In this document: piece after piece, positions 1-7,276 of the stretch
How the letters are laid out: each line of letters opens with the position of its first letter
How positions within the stretch are numbered: the first letter of the stretch is position 1
NCBI GenBank assembly: GCA_002329525.1
Contig: DCTI01000034.1
Span: 7,251-16,372, forward strand
DNA: 9,122 bases
Direction of reading: 5' to 3'
Source of the DNA: Negativicutes bacterium UBA1444
GTDB taxonomy: Bacteria; Bacillota; Negativicutes; UBA1444
Translations under genes and position numbers: made by a program
The notes under the pieces: model-generated
Seen by the model: only the letters and a program-made list of their open reading frames with translations
Told to the model about the DNA's origin: nothing
Databases searched by the model: none

Positions 1-17
1 AGTAGTGCCCGTTTCAT
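1..17 (-). CDS. 5' end of an unidentified gene, cut by the left window edge
   Basis: Only the first five codons and part of a sixth are inside the window (M-K-R-A-L...). The call rests on a strong ribosome binding site, GGAGGA at 30-25 on the minus strand, followed by in-frame ATG codons at 20 and 17. The ATG at 17 has the better spacing (8 nt after GGAGG). The site lies just after the stop codon of the metallo-hydrolase gene at 33, so the two are probably co-transcribed. No function can be assigned from six residues; the positive charge followed by a hydrophobic start is compatible with many proteins. Confidence 0.5.
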
Positions 18-32
18 CATGCATTCCTCCAT

Positions 33-764
33 TTATTCCAACTCGAACGTCTCACCGTCCGCCGCGCATTCCCAGCCCATCCCGCCGGATTTTTGCAGAA
101 TCTCCCGGCTCATGTGCGTCAATACCAGTCGCTTGCCCGCCATGGCCGGCCAATGTTCGAAGAAAATCCGCAGGTTCATGTGATTCTTGATCGACCGCTC
201 CTCGGAATAGCCTTCGACAATGACCAAATCAGCCTGCCGGCACAGCGGGATCAAATCGTCCGTCCACTCCCCGTCCCCGGTATAAGCGATGCTCTTTGCG
301 TTAAGCTCCACCCGCAGGGCCAGTGCATCGCCGACGGGAATATGCGGGACCCGACAGGCTGTGATCGTCAAACCTTCCAGCTGTTGCGGCCGGTCCGGCG
401 TCAGTTCGACAAACTCCACCGCGAATTTTCGCTGCACAGTCGAAGATCCGGGGAACATGACCTCCATCAGTGCCAGGACCCGTTCCTGCGTTCCGACTGG
501 GCCGACGATGGTCAGCGGCTGGGTCCGTTTGCTGATCAGTTGGGCATCCAGAATGAAAAACGGAATGCCGCCGAAATGATCGCCGTGCAGATGAGACAAC
601 AGAATCCGCTCCACCGAATTGGGATCGATGCCGTAGCGGCGCAGGGAGGTCATGACGGTCGCGCCGCAGTCCATCAAAAAGGATTCTGTCGGCGACTTCA
701 CCAGAATACAGGCCTGCAGGCGGCCGCCGGTGCCGAAGGCATCGCCGCTGCCCAAAAAAGTCAC
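33..764 (-). CDS. MBL-fold metallo-hydrolase (RNase Z/ElaC-like superfamily, COG1234 type)
   Basis: A 243-residue protein with a complete set of metallo-beta-lactamase-fold motifs. The N-terminal strand TFLGSGDAFGTGGR is typical of the ElaC/PhnP-like branch. The metal-binding HLHGDH is at residues 58-63, followed by His141, Asp164 in YTGDGEW, His195 in KNHMN and His217 in VLTHMS. Such proteins are soluble two-metal hydrolases acting on phosphodiesters or related esters; the substrate cannot be read from sequence. It lacks the long exosite arm expected of a true tRNA-maturing RNase Z, so I do not call it one. The start is a GTG at 764. The frame is open back to a TAA at 794-792 without ATG, GTG or TTG, so the start is imperfect: relatives usually carry one or two residues before the first beta strand, and the purine-rich GGGGGAGAGGGG lies 15 nt upstream, which is far. 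A new gene begins 16 nt after its stop. Confidence 0.85.
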   Translation of the reverse strand: MTFLGSGDAFGTGGRLQACILVKSPTESFLMDCGATVMTSLRRYGIDPNSVERILLSHLHGDHFGGIPFFILDAQLISKRTQPLTIVGPVGTQERVLALMEVMFPGSSTVQRKFAVEFVELTPDRPQQLEGLTITACRVPHIPVGDALALRVELNAKSIAYTGDGEWTDDLIPLCRQADLVIVEGYSEERSIKNHMNLRIFFEHWPAMAGKRLVLTHMSREILQKSGGMGWECAADGETFELE

Positions 765-810
765 GGCTAGTTTTCCAAACCCCTCTCCCCCTTAAAAAAA
801 TTTTGCCGAA

Positions 811-857
811 TCGCAGCTGCGACAGCTAATCAGCCGGGGCTTTGGACAAGACCCGGC
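811..857 (-). terminator. Inverted repeats after gldA, possible weak terminator
   Basis: The 112-bp gap between gldA and the metallo-hydrolase gene holds two symmetrical elements. GCCGGG at 833-838 pairs with CCCGGC at 852-857, extended inside by CTT/AAG around a 5-nt loop after one mismatch. A perfect 12-bp palindrome, TCGCAGCTGCGA, lies at 811-822. On the minus strand the run AAAATTTTTTT (804-794) follows about 6 nt after the palindrome. The layout could attenuate transcription leaving gldA, but the GC-rich hairpin is some 30 nt from the T-run and the palindrome would form only a short stem, so it is not a textbook terminator. Confidence 0.3.
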
Positions 858-876
858 CTTCTCATTTTTCCTGCAG

Positions 877-1974
877 CTAATCTGCCTTGAACGCGGTTCC
901 GATGGCGTCCGCCGCGACGATGGCCGCGGCCACCGCCTCTTGGGAAACCGGGAACGGCTCGTTATGGATCGATTCGCCGGCGGCGCAGGCCGCCTCGGCC
1001 ACCAGCCGGAGTTTCGCGTCCGTCACCTCGACCACGCCAATATCGGCCAACGTGGTCGGCAACCCGACTTCCCCGCAGAAAGACAATACTTCTTCCAGTT
1101 CGGCGCGTGGGCGGTTTTCCAGTACCAGCTGCACCAGCGTGCCGAAAGCCACTTTTTCCCCATGGTAGCAACAATGGGTTTCCGGCAGGGCCGTGAATCC
1201 GTTGTGAATCGCATGAGCTGCCGCCAGCCCGGCGCTTTCGAAACCGAGCCCGCTGAGCAGAGTGTTCGCCTCGACGATCCGCTCGACCGCCTCGGTCACG
1301 ACTCCTTTTTCTACGGCCAGTTTCGCCAAAGGCCCGTATTCGAGCAAGGTATCGTAGCAAAGCCGGGCCAGCGTGAGCGAAGCCGCCGTCGCCGCGCCAC
1401 CGGGAACATTGGCGGCAAACGCCCGGGTGCAGGCATCCGCTTCGAACCAGGTCGCCAGGGCGTCCCCCATTCCGGACACCAGCAAACGAACCGGCGCTTT
1501 GGCGACGATCGCGGTATCCACCAGCACCAGGTCCGGATTCTTCGGCAGCACCAGAACGGATTCGAATACGCTGTCCGGAGTGTAAATGATGGCCACGGCG
1601 CTACACGGAGCATCGGTTGCGGCAATCGTCGGTACGATCACTACCGGCAATTTGGCTACATATGCGACAGTTTTGGCGGTGTCCAGGGTTTTGCCTCCAC
1701 CCACGCCGACCATCACATCAATACCTTTTGCCTGGACAATGGCGCCAATCCGGTCAATCTCGGCCCGACAGCATTCACCGCCGAACTCTTCGAAACAGGC
1801 GGTCAGCCCCGCTGCAGCAAAGCCGTCCTCGATTTCCGCACGCACGCCGCCCAGACCGTGCCGGCCGCCAATCACCAGCGGATTCGCGCCCAGTCCTTTC
1901 ACATAGCCGCCGAGATCCTTAATGGTCCCGGCTCCCTGCACATACCGGCTCGGCGAAATCATCACTTTTTTCAT
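877..1974 (-). CDS. gldA: Glycerol dehydrogenase family protein (iron-containing alcohol dehydrogenase superfamily)
   Basis: A 365-residue cytosolic protein of normal length for NAD-dependent glycerol dehydrogenase, which oxidises glycerol to dihydroxyacetone. The opening SPSRYVQGAGTIKDLGGYV is the classic GldA N-terminus. The dinucleotide-binding motif GGGKTLDTAK sits at residues 92-101, with the PTIAATDAPCSAVAIIYT segment following. By alignment to the family, the metal ligands are Asp171 (in GMGDALATWFEA), His254 (in AAHAIHNG) and His271 (in HGEKVAFG), all present. The ATG start at 1974 is supported by GAGGG at 1986-1982 with a 7-nt spacer. It follows the jet operon on the same strand after a 143-bp gap with its own promoter-like sequence, so it is probably a separate unit. 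The substrate could be another small polyol or hydroxyketone, since family members are loosely specific. Confidence 0.92.
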   Translation of the reverse strand: MKKVMISPSRYVQGAGTIKDLGGYVKGLGANPLVIGGRHGLGGVRAEIEDGFAAAGLTACFEEFGGECCRAEIDRIGAIVQAKGIDVMVGVGGGKTLDTAKTVAYVAKLPVVIVPTIAATDAPCSAVAIIYTPDSVFESVLVLPKNPDLVLVDTAIVAKAPVRLLVSGMGDALATWFEADACTRAFAANVPGGAATAASLTLARLCYDTLLEYGPLAKLAVEKGVVTEAVERIVEANTLLSGLGFESAGLAAAHAIHNGFTALPETHCCYHGEKVAFGTLVQLVLENRPRAELEEVLSFCGEVGLPTTLADIGVVEVTDAKLRLVAEAACAAGESIHNEPFPVSQEAVAAAIVAADAIGTAFKAD

Positions 1975-2023
1975 GTTAACACCCTCTATCTGCTTTTTTT
2001 ATGGAACCTCTCCTACAAATTGA

Positions 2024-2052
2024 ATTATAGTCACAATCTGAACGAAGGGAAA
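2024..2052 (-). promoter_or_regulatory. Candidate sigma-70-type promoter for gldA
   Basis: On the minus strand a perfect TATAAT lies at 2029-2024. At 17 nt upstream is TTTCCC (2052-2047), which matches the -35 consensus at only 3 of 6 positions. Transcription would begin near 2017, giving a leader of roughly 43 nt that ends in the GAGGG ribosome binding site of gldA. The exact -10 and its position in the only sizeable gap upstream of gldA support the call; the poor -35 suggests weak or activator-dependent expression. Confidence 0.45.
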
Positions 2053-2117
2053 GTCTCGGGTTCGCCTCACTTCTGAACCAACAAATTCTTTTTCTCATGC
2101 AAATGTTGGTGAATTCT

Positions 2118-3350
2118 TTAACCGATCCTATTCCACAACCGCGTCACCGGCACTGCTTCCTGCTCCAGTGTTCGACCCTCTTGCAGCATAATTCCCAACA
2201 GCTCATGAAAAATGGCTAAAGTGTCGTCCAGCAGCAACGTCTGAAGTTTGACCCGGTAGGTTTCGTCGTACTCTTCGCCGAGATGAGAAAATTCCCGGTA
2301 TATCGACGCCTCCATGAGCAACGGCTGGAGGTCGGGGATGCAGGTCCGCCGGAGATGCTGAAAAATCCGTATCCCGCCATAATCCATATCGCCCCAGTGG
2401 TAACAGGAAACGCCGCCGTCAAGGAAATGTTTGAGCTTACCCATAAACCGTCGCTTCACCGGCCCGGCAAAGCCGCCGAGACAAATCAAAAATACGCCGG
2501 CTGGAAGACCGGCGCGAGCCAGTTCGCGAAACGTCGCTTTGTTTTCCACCGAAACCACGGTTGAGCAATCACACGATGCAATTTCCAAAGATTCCAAGGT
2601 ATCCGTGCCAATACCGATCCCAAATGCAAACGGTGTCAAATCGGCTAGTTTCCCTTGAATGGTTAGCTTTAATGGCCCACAGATCAAGAGTTCACTGGAC
2701 GACCGCACCAGCCCGGCCTCGGCGAGAAGATCCTCCTCTTCCAACGTCGGTTCTTCCCCATACCGCCGTAAAACTCCGGTTAGGCGCCGACGCACCTGTT
2801 GCTCGAAAATTTTACTGTTTCCCAGATACCGCTTGCTGAAAATACGCTCCAGCATTTCCTCTGGCCCCTTGTCATCCAGCCCCGCCAATACCCGCAGCAG
2901 CCAGTCCAGCTTCTGCGGTTCACGTGGCAGTTGGGCGGGATATTTTTGTTTTTCCTGAATCTCCTTCAGGCAATCCTGTACAAACGCCCGCCCCCAAGGC
3001 AACTGCAACGCCAGATTCGCCAATCGCTTTCCCAAATCTTCCCGAGCGTCGGCGGACGGTTTTTCGCCGGCAATCCGGTAGGCCTCCGCCACCTTCTCCA
3101 GTGTCAAGTGCAGCGCCTGAATCAGGTTCCCTGTTTCGCCCGGCACCCACTCGATCGCCAGCACGCCTGCCTGCTCCAGATGCAGCGCCGCCCGATGCAG
3201 GGACTTGCGGTATTCGATGTCACGCTGATGATAACCGGACAGTTCTGAGGTTTTGACCGTTACCCGACGCCGGATCCGCGCCTCGCCAGTCGCATGCCGG
3301 CTTTTTTCATATTTGTCCAGCAGTAATTTCAGCAGTTCCTTCTCCATCAT
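2118..3350 (-). CDS. jetD: Wadjet nuclease subunit JetD (DUF2220, topoisomerase VI A-like Toprim)
   Basis: A 410-residue protein when started at the ATG at 3350, four bases after the jetC stop (ATG 3347 is an equal alternative; a TTG at 3377 would add nine residues overlapping jetC). The C-terminal half is a DUF2220 Toprim domain: the metal-binding glutamate is in VENKATF (Glu about 269) and the acidic pair is in WGDMDYGGIRIFQHL (Asp about 321 and 323). It closes with the family-typical HELL...EGRTLEQEAVP. The N-terminal part carries a likely winged helix (residues about 25-70, with RRRVTVK and a dyad of basic residues) and then a helical arm; I do not see a clear DUF3322 as in type I JetD. 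In Wadjet systems JetD is the effector that cuts circular DNA held by the JetABC motor. Translation is probably coupled to jetC, as its own ribosome binding site is weak. It is the last gene of the operon, and no clear terminator follows. Confidence 0.88.
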   Translation of the reverse strand: MMEKELLKLLLDKYEKSRHATGEARIRRRVTVKTSELSGYHQRDIEYRKSLHRAALHLEQAGVLAIEWVPGETGNLIQALHLTLEKVAEAYRIAGEKPSADAREDLGKRLANLALQLPWGRAFVQDCLKEIQEKQKYPAQLPREPQKLDWLLRVLAGLDDKGPEEMLERIFSKRYLGNSKIFEQQVRRRLTGVLRRYGEEPTLEEEDLLAEAGLVRSSSELLICGPLKLTIQGKLADLTPFAFGIGIGTDTLESLEIASCDCSTVVSVENKATFRELARAGLPAGVFLICLGGFAGPVKRRFMGKLKHFLDGGVSCYHWGDMDYGGIRIFQHLRRTCIPDLQPLLMEASIYREFSHLGEEYDETYRVKLQTLLLDDTLAIFHELLGIMLQEGRTLEQEAVPVTRLWNRIG

Positions 3351-3354
3351 GGCA

Positions 3355-6300
3355 TCATTCCATTTCTCGCGGATCAAACGCTTTCACCACCGTTTGCTGA
3401 CGAATCCGTGTAACGCACAGATTTCGCTCCACCAATGGCGCAATGTCGGCAATGTTATCCGTTGGCGCGGCAATGATGACTTGCAACCCGATATCAGCCA
3501 GCAATCGGATACTCTCCTGAATGCGCTGGTGGTCCATTTTACTGAATGCCTCGTCGAAAACGATCAATCGCAGCGTATTGTTATGATTCTGTTGATTCAC
3601 CCTGTACGTCTGCAAAAAAGAAGCCAATACCGCGATATAAAACGGTGTCTGGGTTTCACCGCCGGATTTCTTGCTGATGGTTTTCGAGAGGCGTGACTCC
3701 CGTCCATCCTCGTCTATGTCCAGCAGATCAAAATCCAGATACGTTCGATAATCCGTGAATTTCAACAGATTTCTTTCCATCTCCTCACGTTGTTCCGACG
3801 ACAACTCCGCCCCAGCTGTGGCCACGATCCGATGGAACAGCTGCTCCACGACCGGCTGGTAGCGGTCCTGAAACTCGTTGGAAAAGAGCGTGAATCCTTC
3901 CATCAGCATCTCGTCCATAATCATATCGTAATACTCTTTGTAAGCGGCGTTCGCCGCCACCCGGAACCGATACTTGCTGCGGCCGAACGGCACATCTTTC
4001 AGGGCAGTATTCAATTCGTCGATCTGAGTCTTGACCTGTTCGATGTTTTGGCGCAGCTTGCTGATGAAATCTTCCTGAAATTCCTTCTGCGCTTTGTCTT
4101 TGGCGCTCCGGATCTTTTCCGCATACTCCGGCAGACAGGTTTGCTCGAGGCGGTTCAATTCACCCGTCCACGTCGCATTCACGGTCGCCGTGACCTCCAA
4201 AGCCGCCCGGAAATCGCGGTTGAAATCGCTGCGCAGCCGCATCAGTTCCTTCCACTTCTCTTCCCGCTGACTCTCGGTCCGGGAAAGTTGCGACAAGAAG
4301 TTTCCCCGAACCTTCTCGGGATTGCCCAGACGGGACAGTTCGGCCAAAAACCGCATTTCGCCGACTTGATTCCGCCACTCTTCCGGAAAAGTCTCCCGCA
4401 TCCTTCCCTGCAGAGCGAGCAGGGTTTGCTGCAACGCCGGAATCTGTTCCTGCCCCAACGTCTGGATATTGTTTCCCAGCACGGCATATTGCCCATCCAA
4501 CTCCCGGATGCGGCGCGTCAGGCTCTCTTTCTGTTTTTCCAGTTCCCGGATGGTTTCGTCCAACTCGTAGACCTTCGTCAAATCAAGCCGCCCCAATTCC
4601 TCGGTCAATTGCCGAATTTGCCGCTCAAGGGCCGTCAACTCGCTCCGCTCGGCGATATAACGGCCAATGCGCTCCCGATCGTCGTCACGCAACGCTTCGA
4701 TTCCCGCCAGTATTTCGAACGTCGCGAAGCGGGACGACAGCAAGGTACACTCCTGCTGCTCCCGCTGCAAAGATCCTTCCTTAATCCGAATCTGATCCTC
4801 CACCGCCTTCTTGCCGATATAGGGGACCGCATAGCGATCCGGATGAAGCTGCCGGGCCACGAACCCCCGGTACAACATGCAGGTCGGCGTGATGGCCGTC
4901 GGATAATTCCGCAGGTCCGCCGCGCGTTCCACCTTCATGACTCCGCCCAAAAGATAATCGGCATAAACGCGGGCATTCGGATCGTCGGTAACGATCTCCT
5001 CCGCCAGACTCCCCGGTCGGGGCGGCCGGACTCGCTCCTTCAATTTTCCCACATCCACCAAGCCGATGTCATAAAAATGCCGCTCGAATTTCAGCCGGTC
5101 ATACACCTGCAACGCTTGAACAAAGTATTGCGGTTCGATCAGCAAATTAAACTTCTGAGTATGCAGATACCCCTCCACCGCATTGCGCCACCGGGGATCC
5201 CTGATTTCCAGCACATCGGCGAAAATCCGGGGACAAACGGCGCGGCCGGCGCCAGACAATTCCGCTTCTATGGCCGCCGCCAGATCCAAAAGATTTTTGT
5301 CATAACTTTTGACTCCCTGCCGCAACCGGGCGATGTCCGCCCGCAACTCTTCCATCCGTTTCCGCCCCTGCTCCAGCAGAGTTTTCAGCCGAAACGACTC
5401 TTCCCGCGCCTGCGTCAGCGCCTGCTGGAATTCCCGCTGAAATCCCCGCCAGAAATCCTCATCCAGACTGTCCGCCGCATCGGCGCGCAACCGCTCGCCA
5501 TAAGCCCCCATCCCGTCCGCCATCTCCCGCAGCTTTTCACACGCCGCCGCGTACTGGCGCAACAGACTATGCAGCCGACCCTGATTGTCACGCAACACCT
5601 CCAGCTTTTCCCGAAACTGCCGCAGCTTTTCCTCCAGAAACTCTTTTTGCCGCTGGGCCTCGCACCGGGCTTTCTCGTTGACGGCTTCCTGATAACGGCG
5701 GTCCAGCGTGACGCGCTGTTCTTCCAGGGAATGCAGCTGCTGTTCCATGGCTGCCAGATCCAGTTTCCACGCCCGATGCCGCTCCCCTGCGCCCGTCAGC
5801 TCAACATCGGCCTCCGCCAGCTCAGCCCGGACGACCAAAAACCGATGCATCAATAGGCGGGTATTCTCGTCATCATACTGTGTGAACTTCGCGGCAATCC
5901 CCCGCAAAGACTCGATTCGCCGTGTGACCTGTTCCATTTCGCCTTCCAGCTGTTTGTAGTGGCGAATATTCTCCCGCATATCTTCGATTTCCACTTTGCC
6001 GGATACATTGCAGACAAAATTGGCGATGAAATCCTTGATATCCATAATCGGCGAAAAGGGCACCGCCTTGCGGAACAAGGGAAAAAACTTCTCGCCCAGC
6101 CCGCCCATCAAGTGACGGAAATTCTCGCGGTACGTGGCGTTCGAATCGAAATAGCGGAAATTGTTGCGCCCCGCTTTGGCAACGGCCCACTCGCGCAGGC
6201 TTCGAATATCCAACGGGGTTTTGTTCATAATGAAATGATGTTCGGGAAGCTCCCCGTTCAAATAAAAAAATCGGTGTTCTTCCTTGCCGCCGTCGGCGTA

Positions 6301-6654
6301 ACTGTCAAACACGACCCCCAGACAGAAGCCTTTCTTCTCCTTGGTATCCCAAAACTCACCCACAATATAACTGGAAAAATTCTTACTCTGACGGAGGTAC
6401 ACCACCCCCTCCGCCTCGTTCTCAGCGACTTCTCCCTGCAAATAGCCCCTCAGACTGCGGCGTGACTGCTCATTGGCCGCCTTGTTGAAATATAGGCCGG
6501 AGGTATCTCCCAGCACCAACACCTGTAAAGCATCGATGATGGTGGATTTTCCCGATCCGGTCTTGCCGGTAAGAAAATTCAGCCGTTTCAGCTCGATGGT
6601 CTCATGAACAATCAAATGCCAGTTAATCAGCAAGAGTCGCTGCAGAATCTTCAT
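3355..6654 (-). CDS. jetC: Wadjet SMC-like ATPase JetC (MukB-like)
   Basis: A 1099-residue SMC-type ATPase, the motor of the Wadjet complex. Walker A GKTGSGKST is at residues 30-38, right after the MukB/RecF-like N-terminal strand (LINWHLIVHETIEL...LNFLTG). Long charged heptad-like helices run from about 220 to 470 and again from about 620 to 880, flanking a globular hinge at about 471-616 (includes DPRWRNAVEGYL). The C-terminal head has the signature SGGETQTPFY (997-1006), Walker B LIVFDEAFSKMD (1030-1041, catalytic Glu 1035) and the switch region IIAAPT. The start is placed at ATG 6654 since conserved sequence begins there; an in-frame ATG at 6726 would add 24 residues unlike any SMC head. 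GGGAGGAGG at 6675-6667 precedes 6654 with a rather long 12-nt spacer. The gene overlaps the end of jetB by 32 bp and is followed 4 bp later by jetD. Confidence 0.92.
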   Translation of the reverse strand: MKILQRLLLINWHLIVHETIELKRLNFLTGKTGSGKSTIIDALQVLVLGDTSGLYFNKAANEQSRRSLRGYLQGEVAENEAEGVVYLRQSKNFSSYIVGEFWDTKEKKGFCLGVVFDSYADGGKEEHRFFYLNGELPEHHFIMNKTPLDIRSLREWAVAKAGRNNFRYFDSNATYRENFRHLMGGLGEKFFPLFRKAVPFSPIMDIKDFIANFVCNVSGKVEIEDMRENIRHYKQLEGEMEQVTRRIESLRGIAAKFTQYDDENTRLLMHRFLVVRAELAEADVELTGAGERHRAWKLDLAAMEQQLHSLEEQRVTLDRRYQEAVNEKARCEAQRQKEFLEEKLRQFREKLEVLRDNQGRLHSLLRQYAAACEKLREMADGMGAYGERLRADAADSLDEDFWRGFQREFQQALTQAREESFRLKTLLEQGRKRMEELRADIARLRQGVKSYDKNLLDLAAAIEAELSGAGRAVCPRIFADVLEIRDPRWRNAVEGYLHTQKFNLLIEPQYFVQALQVYDRLKFERHFYDIGLVDVGKLKERVRPPRPGSLAEEIVTDDPNARVYADYLLGGVMKVERAADLRNYPTAITPTCMLYRGFVARQLHPDRYAVPYIGKKAVEDQIRIKEGSLQREQQECTLLSSRFATFEILAGIEALRDDDRERIGRYIAERSELTALERQIRQLTEELGRLDLTKVYELDETIRELEKQKESLTRRIRELDGQYAVLGNNIQTLGQEQIPALQQTLLALQGRMRETFPEEWRNQVGEMRFLAELSRLGNPEKVRGNFLSQLSRTESQREEKWKELMRLRSDFNRDFRAALEVTATVNATWTGELNRLEQTCLPEYAEKIRSAKDKAQKEFQEDFISKLRQNIEQVKTQIDELNTALKDVPFGRSKYRFRVAANAAYKEYYDMIMDEMLMEGFTLFSNEFQDRYQPVVEQLFHRIVATAGAELSSEQREEMERNLLKFTDYRTYLDFDLLDIDEDGRESRLSKTISKKSGGETQTPFYIAVLASFLQTYRVNQQNHNNTLRLIVFDEAFSKMDHQRIQESIRLLADIGLQVIIAAPTDNIADIAPLVERNLCVTRIRQQTVVKAFDPREME

Positions 6655-7276
6655 CGAAAGCGATGGCCTCCTCCCGCGGATTGCCCCAGTCCCGGGACCT
6701 TTCGTACAACTGTTGGATTTGTGCATCGCTGACTGCGAGTAGCACCGACGGATAAATCACCAGTTTCGTCTCCGGATCCGTCCATTCGCCGCCTACTCTA
6801 TCGAGCAGATTAAACTCCCGCAGAGTACTAAGCCCTTCCGCGAGATTCTTGTCCGCCAGCTTCTTCTCCAGCAGGTTGAGCAACGACATTTTTTCCAGCA
6901 GATCGCGCACGGTGCTGACCACATCCCGCCGCAACGTCATCTTTTCGCTTTCCTCTAGATAGATCAGCCGCAACACCAGCAAAAAATAGCTCTCATATTT
7001 ATTCAGCCTGTAACGGTTGGTTCCGTAAAGGTTCGACAGCGCCGCCACGCCCAGTTGACCATCTAGGTTCAATTCCCAGCCCGCCAAAGCAAGATAACCC
7101 TGAAACACGGAAAAACAGCGTTCCAGAAAACGGTAATCCCGGTCGATGATCAATGTTTTTTCCCGCGGGTCCACCCGTTCCCGCAACAAAAAGGTTTTGT
7201 CCAGCAGGAGATTGACCAGGCGGGTGAATTGTTCCTTGTCGCGGTCGCTGAACTTTTGGTAATCATCCATCCACAT
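6623..7276 (-). CDS. jetB: Wadjet subunit JetB (DUF4194, MukE/KITE-like)
   Basis: A 217-residue protein of DUF4194 type, the MukE-like winged-helix subunit that binds the kleisin JetA and closes the ring over the JetC heads. Family features I recognise are TFLLRERVD and the helix DYRFLERCFSVFQGYLALAGW, then the strongly conserved NRYRLNKYESYFLLVLRLIYLEE, and the helical ending LREFNLLDRV...YPSVLLAV. The start is decided by the ribosome binding site: GGGAAGGG at 7291-7284 sits 7 nt before ATG 7276. ATG 7270 is possible; a TTG at 7300 would place the binding site inside the gene and is unlikely. The gene overlaps the end of jetA by 14 bp and the start of jetC by 32 bp, indicating translational coupling and a fixed stoichiometry. 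The last 20 residues are acidic and poorly conserved in appearance. Confidence 0.9.
   Translation of the reverse strand: MWMDDYQKFSDRDKEQFTRLVNLLLDKTFLLRERVDPREKTLIIDRDYRFLERCFSVFQGYLALAGWELNLDGQLGVAALSNLYGTNRYRLNKYESYFLLVLRLIYLEESEKMTLRRDVVSTVRDLLEKMSLLNLLEKKLADKNLAEGLSTLREFNLLDRVGGEWTDPETKLVIYPSVLLAVSDAQIQQLYERSRDWGNPREEAIAFDEDSAATLAD

Noticed and set aside
93..770. Plus-strand open frame of 225 codons
   Set aside because: Antisense to the metallo-hydrolase gene, which has all the metal ligands of its family.
940..2076. Plus-strand open frame of 378 codons
   Set aside because: Antisense to the glycerol dehydrogenase gene, with no motifs and biased composition; a shadow of a GC-rich gene.
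2077..2110. Inverted repeat ACCAACA / TGTTGGT after jetD as a terminator
   Set aside because: The stem is only 7 bp with a 20-nt loop and no T-run follows on the minus strand.
3790..5856. Long plus-strand open frame of 688 codons
   Set aside because: It lies wholly antisense to jetC, whose product has clear ATPase motifs. The plus-strand translation is rich in proline, glutamine and arginine, is low in recognisable motifs, and is the expected mirror of coiled-coil codons.
3355..6654. JetC as a chromosomal MukB or RecN/SbcC-type repair protein
   Set aside because: The neighbours (DUF4194 and DUF2220 proteins) and gene order fit Wadjet. Chromosomal MukBEF lacks a JetD-type nuclease.
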